NCBI GenBank assembly: GCA_015680685.1
Contig: MNCI01021389.1
Span: 542,725-606,724 of the forward strand
Direction: 5' to 3'
Source: Gnetum montanum
Lineage: Eukaryota > Streptophyta > Gnetopsida > Gnetales > Gnetaceae
Length of the DNA stretch: 64,000 nucleotides
Positions 45,417 through 54,912 of the stretch are shown here, in pieces. The first letter of the stretch is position 1. Each line of letters starts with the position of its first letter. Position numbers and translations under genes: made by a program. Under the pieces are notes generated by a model. The model did not search any database. It was not told where the DNA came from and saw nothing but the letters and a program-made list of their open reading frames with translations.

Positions 45417-46870
45417 TCAAGACTCCACACCAAGGATAGAAGCTTGAAAAGCCAAAAAAATGGAAGAGATCCAGTATGCTGAAAGCATACCCAAGCCTAA
45501 GTAATGGTGAGGGACCTCTATACCATTGTCTTGCTTTTGATAAAGTAGAGAAGTGATGGACACATCTGAGGTAACAAGGTAGATGTAGAACAGTTTATCT
45601 CCTTCTAGAGGATAGACCATTGGAAGTTGAGCTAGCTCCTATTTAAGTTTGTCAAATGCCTCTTGGTATTGAGCCATCCACTCAAAGTGAACTCCCTTTT
45701 TGAGCATGTGTTGCATTGGCTACAACTTGTCGACCAACCATGCAATAAACCATCATATGAATTACAATTTTCCCTATAATCCTCATAGCTCCTTAAGGTT
45801 GGCTAGTGGTGCTAAGTTGATAATGGCCTTAACTTTGTCAAGGTCTATGCATATGCATGCTTCAGATACTACAAAAGCATTTGGCCCATCTTGATGCCAA
45901 AGACACATTTCTTAGGATTTAGCCTAAGTTCATGCTTCAAACAATGTTTGAGCACAAGGCCTAAATCACCTGCATGGTTGTATGATTCTTTGGACTTAAC
46001 TTCTCTAAAGATGTAATCATTGAACAGACCTAACAAGTAATCACTAAAGATGTATGTCATGGATTGTTGATAAGTTGCTTCTGCATTCTTGAGTCCAAAG
46101 GGCATCATTGTGACCAAATGTACCCCAAGGGGTCATAAAGGTGGTATTGAGCTAGTGCTCTAGGTTGATTCAAATCTAGTTGTAACTAGAGAACTTTTCA
46201 GTAAAGGACAATAAGGCATGGCCAACCATAGTATCAACCAATTGGTTAATACTAGGAAATGGAAAATCATCTTTTATTATCACCTTGTTGAGGTCCTAGA
46301 AGTCTATTCAAATGCATATGCTTCTATTTTTCTTGGGTACAACAACAATGTTGGAGATCCATTTTGTGTAGTCAAGTGCCCAAATGAAACCAACTTTGTA
46401 GAGCTTGGTGATTTCATCACAAACTACCAATGCCACCTTAAGCCTAACTTTGCAAGTTTTTTGTTTGATTGGTTTTATGTTGGGATCAAGGATTATGTTA
46501 TATTTCACTACAGGAGGATCTAGAATTAGCATGACTTCGTAAGACCATATGAATGCCTTGATGTTTTTGTTAAGTACTTTTGCGATGTTTTGGACATGCT
46601 GAGGCTCTAACAAAGAACTAAGTTTCAATGTTCTTGCCTTGTCATTAGATGTTGCTATAGGGATTTCAATGAGGGGATCCTTGATGATGTCACCTACCTC
46701 TAGATTTAGAGCCCTAACTAGACGGTTTGGCTAGTCTGAAGGTGCATCTACAAATGTTATGTATTCATCATGGGCTACGGGCTCAGGGTTTAGGCATTGA
46801 GGATCAATGCATCACATAAGATCACCATGTGGCCCAGTGAGGACCAGAGGTGAATGAAGATGCTCGTACG
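45417..46870 (-). pseudogene. Element G reverse transcriptase and RNase H start
   Basis: Minus strand: 46628-46308 reads LNKNIKAFIWSYEVMLILDP, then GFIWALDYTKWISNIVVVPK (RT fingers). 46117-45869 reads MPFGLKNAEATYQQSMTYIF, then LLGLFNDYIF (YVDD-box position, altered) and HCLKHELRLNPKKCVFGI. 45620-45417 reads LFYIYLVTSDVSITSLLYQK, DNGIEVPHHYL (RNase H-like connection). All are typical of Ty3/gypsy pol, and MPFGLKNA.ATYQ is characteristic of the Tat branch. Not functional. Confidence 0.8.
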
Positions 46871-49035
46871 TAGTCATGTTGTGAATCCTACAATAATCCT
46901 ACAAAAACAATTAGGAAAAATGTCAAACCTATCCTAATGAGAGAAATATGCACAATTAAAGAAAAAAATGCAATAAAAGTTTTCCTAAGTATGTAGATGT
47001 GATTTTAAAGGTAGGGGATGTGCGTGTCATTTTTAAGCCTCAGTAAGCCATGGGGTTGCCAATTTAAGGTCTTAGCAAATAGTAAAAATGCTAGTTTAAG
47101 GTCCTTACAAATCATCATGTGCTAATTTAACATTTTAGTGGATGATGGTATGTGCTAAATGCACCATTAGAGCGAGGTTTGGTGCATCAGGAAAGCGAAA
47201 TTCACCTGAGCACCATTTGGGCAACAAGAAAAATTTAAAATTTTTCTAAATCCAAAGACTGCCAAAAAAATCAAAAACTTTTCTAACTTTGGTGACTATG
47301 CTCACATCCAACTACACTTTGCATTGTTGAATGTAGTCTCAGGTAGGTAAAAATGTAAGTGGTCCTTAGGTGTATAAAAGTGCATTTTACCCTTGGTGAA
47401 ATTGTCATTGTCAAAGGTAAAAAGAAAACTTTCCAAAGCGTAGCATGGTTGTCATAGCATAATTGCTAGAATGTTGCACTGAAGTGAACGTTAGCACTCG
47501 GGCCTAGCCAACATGGATGAGGGAGAGAAAGTCCTAAAATGCCTATTGTGGACACATGTAGGGGAGCGAAGGTCATGGCCAACAATTAGGTACCTTGACT
47601 AGGTTCATCTCCTTTTCATTTTTTCTTTGCATTTTGGGCTTTCCACACTTAGTAGCTTAGGGCTTGGCACTAGGCTTTGACTTGTTGGTTGTGCCCTACC
47701 TTGGTAGGGGCTACTACTGTCATCATGGTTGTTTAGGGTCGCTATCACTATGAGGGTATGCACATGTGAGGGGTTTTGTTGTTTCAAGGGTTTCAATGGG
47801 CGAGGTGTGAATGTTTGGTTGTGACCATGGCTGCTATAGTGATTGGCATGGCTATAGGGAGGAGAAGCCATAGGCTTGTGTGCAGGGTAGGGGGTTTGGT
47901 CAGCGTATAATGTTTGATGGAAAAACATGGGGGAAGAAGGCTAGCAACATTCTACAGCAATCATGGTCGTTGCAGTGGCTAGTGTAGCTATAGGGATGAA
48001 GGAAGGTTGCAAGCCTATGGAAAATTTTGCTTTTTGGTGGGCATGTAGGGTAAGTGATTTGGGTTCTAACGGTAACCCTAGGAATGTCACCTATGAAGCC
48101 GAGGTGTGGTGAGCCTCTTTTGCAACTTCTATGATCTTATTTTTTAATTATATTTTATCATATATTTTTTCTGTCTCCCACACAAGGTAGGGATGAGGGT
48201 TTGGCCATAACTCTAGGGCTGTTGCCTGTAAGGCATGGTGCACGACAAAGGGTTCCTGCCCTTTACTTTTATTTCATTATAAATTTATAAATGTTTTGTT
48301 TTGCAAGGGATCAAGGGATCCTAGGCATTAACAGCAACCATGGGCGACCACCATAGGATGGCGATGCAGTAGAGTTCCTGCCAATTTTTTTATTTTATGG
48401 AAGTGGCCACTAGGGCCATGAGGGCATTGTGCCCCTGGTGTAGCAAGGACCACAAGGGGAAGCATAACACTGAAGGGTGCAGTCCTTACATTTCGTTTGG
48501 CTGAGTAGCAATGCCATTGATGCGACTATGAGAGCCATGATTATGATAGGTGTTGAGTGCGTGACAATGAGAAGTGTAGAGTACGTGAGGCATAGCATTA
48601 AATAGTTATTTTTTTTTCAAAAAATCTTGAATTTTTTGGGGCTATGCTCCCTAGGAACATAGTTAGTAGTTAGGAATTTTTGTGAAAATTCAAGGCTATG
48701 CTCCTTGGGAGCATAGTGAGCAGTTAGATTTTTTGTGTTAGGACTACACTTTCTAATTACCATAGTGTAGCCAATGTTTGCAAAGTTAGAAAAAACTTGA
48801 ATTTTTGGACTATGCTCCTAGAGCTATCCCAGAGTTAGAAAAATTTTGAAAATTTTTATGTAAAAGTGTTAAACTTGAAAATGCGAGATGCTAATGTTAG
48901 ATTATTGAACGTGCAAAGTGTAATATAAAATATGCGAACATGCAAAACAAAATGGTAACGCTATGAAAACATGCTTTACCCCATGGAGTACTAGGCATGT
49001 CAAATGTGTATGTTGATGTCCTATACTTATGGGGC
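46871..49035. other. G interior left of E: palindrome-bearing region with possible 5' part of the plus-strand gene
   Basis: No gene is firmly recognised. 47928-47605 (minus) is a Pro/His/Ser-rich open stretch. Palindromic motifs like those of the G LTR recur: CTATGCTCC-TTG-GGAGCATAG (48696-48716), GGCTATGCTCCCTAGG near 48640 and ACTATGCTC near 47287. Plus-strand intron-like stretches (CATGTAGG|GTAAGTG near 48047, T-rich 48140-48180) suggest that early exons of the gene at 54.9-58.6 kb lay here before E inserted at 49036. Confidence 0.4.
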
Positions 49036-49040
49036 CCTGG
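49036..49040. repeat. Target-site duplication of E, left copy
   Basis: CCTGG immediately before the E 5' LTR; identical CCTGG at 54882-54886. Confidence 0.85.
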
Positions 49041-49901
49041 TGGTGGGACACGATATCGCATGAGCCACGATATTGTGTATGCGATATTGAATCTATCGTG
49101 ATATCGCATGGGCTGCGATATCCCATACGCGATATCGCATCTTTCCCTACGATATCGTGTACGCGATATCGCAGTCCACCACCAGTTCTATAAATAGGAG
49201 GTAGCTCTCCCTTATTTTACAATTAAAGTTATATTGTAGTGAAACTCTGGTAGTTTTCTCCCTCCAGAGATAGAATATTTTCCAGTGTATGCTTGCAGTG
49301 TGGTGAATGTAATTGTACAACATCCTTTATTCAAGTGTGACGTACTTGGACACACACATGAACGACAATAAAGATCGAGTTTACTTCATCATTGCAGCAT
49401 TCACTTAGTTTAATTAATCATTTATTTAATTGTTATTTAATCTCTCTCACCCTTATCTCATGTTAAATGCGGAATGAGTACAACTTGATTACGAGCATTT
49501 AAGTGTGACTACTTGGTAACCCAGTAGCGTACCTAGGATTTGCACTTGGTAATCCCAGTGGTAGTCGTGCACAAAGTTCAAGATGTGTATGGATAATCAA
49601 GGAATGGATGCTCATCGCACTTAGGCTAGTTTAGATTCTCTTACCCTTTCTCTCTTAGCTTAGATAATATTACTTCCGATTGCCTTCAGGAGTAGCATTA
49701 GATTAGAAACCCATCATACACCTTACTCTGGACTAAACCATATGTGACAAATATAATACTAGTCCACATAGGAAGACAACGAACTGTGACCTAAGGATAA
49801 CTATCTAGATGCTACAACTAGTCCATTTGCGGAGTTTGACCAGATCGCACGTGTAACACTCGTATTCATATGGTAGTGTAGGGGTACCTCGCCACTCATC
49901 A
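49041..49901 (+). repeat. Element E 5' LTR (861 bp)
   Basis: TGGTGGGACACG (first bases one transition from TGATGGGACATG of the 3' copy) to GCCACTCATCA. U3 49051-49172 is an array of GCGATATCGC-type palindromes, followed 17 bp later by TATAAATA (49189-49196). R/U5 is shared with the F and C LTRs. Confidence 0.92.
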
Positions 49902-49902
49902 T

Positions 49903-49920
49903 TGACGTCGTTGCTGGGGA
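49903..49920 (+). other. Element E primer-binding site (tRNA-Asp)
   Basis: TGACGTCGTTGCTGGGGA, 15 of 18 positions matching the tRNA-Asp complement, one base after the LTR. Confidence 0.82.
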
Positions 49921-50021
49921 TGGTGCTAGTTATATCATACAAGGTCGCTATAAAGGACTTAAAGATATATCTCTTAGAAAGAAGTAATTATAAAAAGTCA
50001 CATAAATTCACACACAACCAT

Positions 50022-51072
50022 AGCTCTCCTACAAGATCACAATAATTCCACACTTAGTGAGGAAGTTCATTGGAGAACCAACGAACTATATAACGATGAA
50101 GATTGGAGTACACCACCTGAAGTGGGGGTTTCTTATAAACATGAATGAAAATAATGTCATCCCAACACACGAAGGCATAACTTACAAGATGACAATGAAC
50201 CACCACTGGCCACTACGAGCTTAACGCAAATACAAGAGGCTATTCGAATCTCACGTAGGCATCGTAAAGAGAGCCATCTACCCAGGTTCGATTTAAACAA
50301 CTTCCCTAATTTCTTAGGAGGCTATGACTTAGATCCGCATCAACATTTACAAGCCTTCTACGATGCCTGCACATGGAATAACATTGATAACGGGTGGCAA
50401 AAACTTAAGCTCTTTCCCATGACACTCGTTGGCCAAGAAAAAGTATGGTATAGATCGTTAAAACCAAATTCAATACGACATTGGTCAACAATGGTAGAAG
50501 TCTTTAACAAAAGATATCAAACCTACGCAAGAGTGTCAACCTTGAGAAAACAAATCCAAGGATGGAAACAAGCACAACATGAACCCTTGGACATGGCCTT
50601 AGAAAGATATTACGCACTATTAAATAACTGTCTAGGCCATGGGTTTTCCAAGGAAAGGCTAATGTATCATATCATTGATGGGCTTCGTGACGCAACCAGA
50701 GAAACCTTAGGGATGTATGCCTAAGGTCAACTATACGAACTACGAATCCATCAAGTCCAAGAGCTTATTAAGCAGGTAGCAAAAGAAGAAGGAGAATTGG
50801 CTAGATGGGAGAGTGTTGAAAAACATCAACGGGACCAAAATCTCAACTTAACAAAGGTCCATGATCATAAAAAGGAGAAATCAACCAATCTTAAGGTAGA
50901 AGCATCATCTTTTTCAACACAAAAATCGTTAGAAGAAGTCGAGGAAAAGATCAACATGATGTTGGAATGGACATATAAAAAATGTGGAGAATTTATCAAC
51001 ATTATTGGAGATAGAGTTTTGACAATCCAAGAAGCAGGACAAAACATTAGACAATCGGAAAAAAGTGCCTAA
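50022..51072 (+). pseudogene. Element E gag
   Basis: The position aligned with the F start codon reads ATA at about 50022, so the start is lost. From about 50180 the frame is nearly clean: SRRHRKESHLPRFDLNNFPN, AFYDACTWNNIDNGWQKLKL, VWYRSLKPNSIRHWSTMVEV, RYQTYARVSTLRKQIQGWKQ, EPLDMALERYYALLNNCLGH, RLMYHIIDGLRDATRETLGM. This is the Retrotrans_gag (PF03732) capsid-type domain. One stop (TAA for CAA) is followed by a charged helix to KNIRQSEKSA and a TAA at 51070. The zinc-knuckle, Pro-rich tail and protease found in A-C are absent. Confidence 0.83.
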
Positions 51073-51317
51073 CTTTTTTGAAATTTATCATTGCCCAAAG
51101 GACATCAGCTAGGGTAATTAACTATAACACTTAGAATAATTGTGCCTAAAAATCATTTAATTCCTAGGTGATGAGACGCGGTTTGCGTCGACCGCGATAT
51201 CGCGTACGCGATATCGCGTACGCGATATCGCATCCTTCCCTACGATATCGCGTACGCGATATCGCAGCCAGNCACTTCAAAAAAAACCTTACTAACGCTT
51301 GGCCCGTGTGATTGCAG
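51073..51317 (+). promoter_or_regulatory. Palindrome array, contig gap and splice-acceptor-like sequence before E ORF2
   Basis: 51169-51271 begins TGATGAGACGCGG like an LTR start, then carries a 38-bp perfect palindrome (51194-51231: three GCGATATCGC units separated by GTAC) and a second pair at 51242-51266. A single N (51272) follows, where TATA box, leader and donor would be expected. Then TACTAAC (51290-51296) and GTGATTGCAG ending at 51317 form a branch point and acceptor pattern, with the ORF2 ATG at the next base. Either an internal promoter as in F, or an inserted LTR truncated by the contig join. Confidence 0.55.
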
Positions 51318-54084
51318 ATGGCCCCGAAATGTGGAAAACAGGAGGTTCCTTCCCAAGGTGGAAGAAAACAAGCCCAGAGAGGTGGAAGACAAAGACTTGC
51401 TAGACAACATGCAGAACAGGAGGAGAAATCATTTAGCATTCATCAAGATGAACCTCCTATCGGATGATCTAGGCAGGCAGAAGGAGAAGCTGCTGCAGTG
51501 CCTGAACCAGGACAATAACTCACATTGCCCCAAGATTATGTTCAAGCTATCCATGAGAAGTCCACATTCGCTACGGTGATTGTGGAATTAAACTTTGAAT
51601 CATTCATGGAGTTTGCTCCTGAGGCTGTTAGGGATCACCTCAAAGGGTCTCCCTTATGGCCTATCCTCTCTGAAAGCGGTGCCTGGTACCTAGGAGAGAC
51701 GTACCAATTTTGGCATAATAGGGAGCAAGGCACCATTGTTAATATTTGTGGTGTGACAATTGACTTCTCTGCGCAGGCCATTTCAAAAGTGTTAAACCTT
51801 TTGAATATAGGGCCCTAGGTTGCTTGGTTATCCACCCGTTCAAACCCCGATGTGCAAAAGAATTGGTTGGAGAAGGCTTATGGTAGGGATAAAGCATTTG
51901 GTGAGTTAACGATAGAAGAGAGGGTTTATTTCAAAATTGGAATATATCACCTCTTCCCCACAAAGGGCCTCAAAAGAATATCAATGTATGTGGCTAGAGG
52001 ATGTGTAGTGTTGATGGGAAAGGTTAACACTAACCTATCCCATCTATATTTGACGGAGATCCTGAGGCGGTTTGAGAAATGAAAGACAGGGAAGATGGCG
52101 CTGCCTTTCCCCTATCTTATTAGAAAGCTTTACCGATGTGCTGGTATTCAGGGATACACCAATGATGTCCTCCAAAAAGCCCAAACTTCTTCATACACTG
52201 AATTACTAAAGGCGCCAACTCTAAGAAAAAGCATTGGCGAAGAGCTGAGACTAGAACAAGAAGAAGAACATATGGTTGGACCCAGTCAACCTCCAACCAT
52301 GGGTCCCAGCCAACAACAAGAAGCAGGGCCTAGCACAGGCAAGGATCAGTCGCCACCACTACAAGACTATAGACCGTCGATGAGCCATCTTAGGGCCATC
52401 GCTGAGATGGTCAGTTGGGGAAGTCGTGATGACGCAAACTTCTTCTGCATCATCAATGATGCCATTCAGCCTATAGTTTCATTAGATCACACAAGGGGGG
52501 AATTATCCATTCAAACAGGAGGAGGGAAAAGTAGATGGTCACAATAGATCTCAGAAAATGCAACATCTTTCTAGTTGCAGTTAGAGACTGTTGAAGGGGC
52601 CACTGTGGTGGTCATGCAACACCAGAATGCCACGAGAGCTACAGAAGTCATCGTAGACCACATCAAAGAATCCTTTAATGTTCCTGTTGTGCCACTGGCA
52701 GATCTCACAAGAGCACGAGATGCTCAAACTCTAGCCGAAACCTCAATGACTCCTGCAGAACATGAGGATGTGCTTGATCGATTACTTCAAATAGGGTAAG
52801 TAATGACATCCCTGTTTGACATCCCTCAGGATGTTACAAAAATTTAGTCAGACCTCATTTCCACAAAGGGAAAGTTGGTATTAACAGAAGTAAGGGTAGA
52901 GCATGCTGAAGTTGAAGTGTAGAAACTACAAGAGTAGCTCGTGGCCTTACAAGCAGCACAACAGAACCCTTTGCAATTCGTCCCTGCAGATTAACTAGAA
53001 AAATTTAGAACCAAATAGCTAACCTAAGTTAATTGTAGAGAATAAAAGGGTGGCCAATGAGAAAGAGAAGGCTATTTGGGATGCCTCCACAGCACAGGTG
53101 CAAATTCATGCACATCTTAAGGCACTTAAGGCCTTGCAAGAAGAAAATAAATAGCTTACGACTGACAACCTTCAGTTAACCATTGTAGAAAAGAAAAAGA
53201 ATGTTCTTGATGAACACTTTCATCAATTATGAGAACAATTCATTTGGGTCAACTGAGATGTAAGCTATTTAGCTAGAGAAACTAAAACCCTCTCGATGGA
53301 GGAGGTACACGTCATTCATCAAAAGTCAGCGATTGAGATAAGCACATGGCAAAACGAGGCTAAACGACATAAGAAGCTGAAGGAGCACTTTCGTGATCAG
53401 GTGGGGATGTATAAACAAATCCTTGAAAAGGAGATTCATATGGCCAAGGCCCAAATCAACACTATCAGTGCTCAACACACTAATTGGCAGGCCATATTGG
53501 ACACATATGCCTTCGTCCACCAAGCAAAAGTTAAGAACTAGGACCTGCAGATTCAGGACTTAACATAGTACATGGAGTTGGTAAATCTCAGATATGCCAA
53601 CCTTACCATGTTAATAGTAAAGCACTCGAGGTCAGATCTCGAGCAGCAGGTAGCAACCACCAACATCAAATACGAAGCAGAATTTGCAAAGCGTAAGAAG
53701 CTGGTGGAGAAACTAGATGTTGCAAATTCTAAACTTGAGGTGGTAAAAGCTAGCTACCAAGGATAGAAAGATGTCACAATTAACTTGGCTCGATGGCTAA
53801 CGGACCTTCATGAATACAAGAACAAAGCCAAAGCCTATGAGGAGGAACAACGGGTGTTCGCGGCTTAGTATGTCAAGGCCAACCAAATGTTCCCACAACT
53901 ACCCTGTCCATGGGAGGTTCCAACTCTATCAAACATTGGAACATTAGCATGGATGGCACAAGACCCTCGGACTAAAGAGGAGAAGCTCCAAACCATACTT
54001 CAACGTCATCAACCCTCAAAACCTGGAGCAAAAGACAAAGGAAAGGCACCAATGGAGGAGCCACAGCCACCAGGAACTACATGA
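51318..54084 (+). pseudogene. Element E ORF2 (plant-transposon-protein-like domain plus coiled coil)
   Basis: MAPKCGKQEVPSQGGRKQAQ start directly after the acceptor-like CAG. The conserved region, about 51560-52210, reads FESFMEFAPEAVRDHLKGSP, SESGAWYLGETYQFWHNREQ, VNICGVTIDFSAQAISKVLN, YFKIGIYHLFPTKGLKRISM, ARGCVVLMGKVNTNLSHLYL, FPYLIRKLYRCAGIQGYTND. Pro/Gln linker with GPSQPPTMGPSQQQ, then a heptad-rich coiled coil (53040-53760) and a basic Pro-rich tail ending PQPPGTT. A frameshift lies near 53020-53035, and a few stops are CGA/CAA/CAG decays. Resembles Transposase_32 (PF20167) by memory. Highly similar to F ORF2 over its length. Confidence 0.75.
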
Positions 54085-54239
54085 GTTCAAAATTTTTGTA
54101 GTTGTAGTATATTTTGTGTGTTGTGTCTTTATTTTGTTTTCTTCCTACACTACGACATCATCCCATTTCTTTTTCCATCTAATAATCCCATACCTATCCA
54201 CTGTGTAATCACTATAACTCGAGGACGATTTTTTATTCA

Positions 54240-54251
54240 ATTGTGGGGGTA
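54240..54251 (+). other. Element E polypurine tract
   Basis: AATTGTGGGGGTA-type tract immediately before the 3' LTR; the clearest PPT in the window. Confidence 0.78.
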
Positions 54252-54881
54252 TGATGGGACATGATATCACATGAGCCGCGATATCGCGTACGCGATATTG
54301 CATCCTTCCCTATGATATCACATACGCGATATCGCAGTCCATCACCAGTTCTATAAATAAGAGGTGGCTCTCCTTTGTTTCACATTTAGAGTTAGATTGT
54401 AGCGAAACTCTGGCAGTTTTCTCCCTCCATAGATAGAATATTTTCCAGTGTATGCCCGCAGTGTGATGAATGTAATTGTACGGCATCCTTTATTNNNNNN
54501 NNNNNNNNNNNNNNNNNNNNNNNNNNNNNNNNNNNNNNNNNNNNNNNNNNNNNNNNNNNNNNNNNNNNNNNNNNNNNNNNNNNNNNNNNNNNNNNNNNNN
54601 NNNNNNNNNNNNNNNNNNNNNNNNNNNNNNNNNNNNNNNNNNNNNNNNNNNNNNNNNNNNNNNNNNNNNNNNNNNNNNNNNNNNNNNNNNNNNNNNNNNN
54701 NNNNNNNNNNNNNNNNNNNNNNNNNNNNNNNNNNNNNNNNNNNNNNNNNNNNNNNNNNNNNNNNNNNNNNNNNNNNNNNNNNNNNNNNNNNNNNNNNNNN
54801 NNNNNNNNGGAGTTCAACCGAATTGCGTGTGTAACGCTCGTATTCGTATGGTTGAGTGTAGGGGTACCTCACCACTCATCA
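54252..54881 (+). repeat. Element E 3' LTR with internal gap
   Basis: TGATGGGACATG...ACCACTCATCA; matches 49041-49901, but 314 N replace the central part. Palindromes at 54283-54335, TATAAATA near 54352. Confidence 0.88.
54495..54808. other. Assembly gap (314 N)
   Basis: Unknown bases inside the E 3' LTR. By the length of the 5' LTR about 545 bp should be here, so the gap is probably underestimated. Confidence 0.95.
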
Positions 54882-54912
54882 CCTGGGGACCCTAGGATAT
54901 TTTCTCTAAGTT

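Larger units (their letters stand above)
49041..54881 (+). mobile_element. Element E: plus-strand gag + ORF2 retrotransposon with perfect TSD
   Basis: 5' LTR 49041-49901, PBS 49903, gag about 50022-51072, ORF2 51318-54084, PPT 54240, 3' LTR 54252-54881, flanked by identical CCTGG. No RT or integrase. Palindromes and frames are the best preserved in the window, suggesting that it is among the youngest insertions. Two assembly gaps (51272; 54495-54808) interrupt it. Confidence 0.9.

Noticed and set aside
51169-51271. CRISPR-like array from regularly spaced GCGATATCGC repeats
   Set aside because: Units are 10-bp palindromes with 4-bp spacers in a plant LTR context; no cas genes or unique spacers.
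54340-54895. Long frames across the N run
   Set aside because: They translate unknown bases; no evidence of coding.
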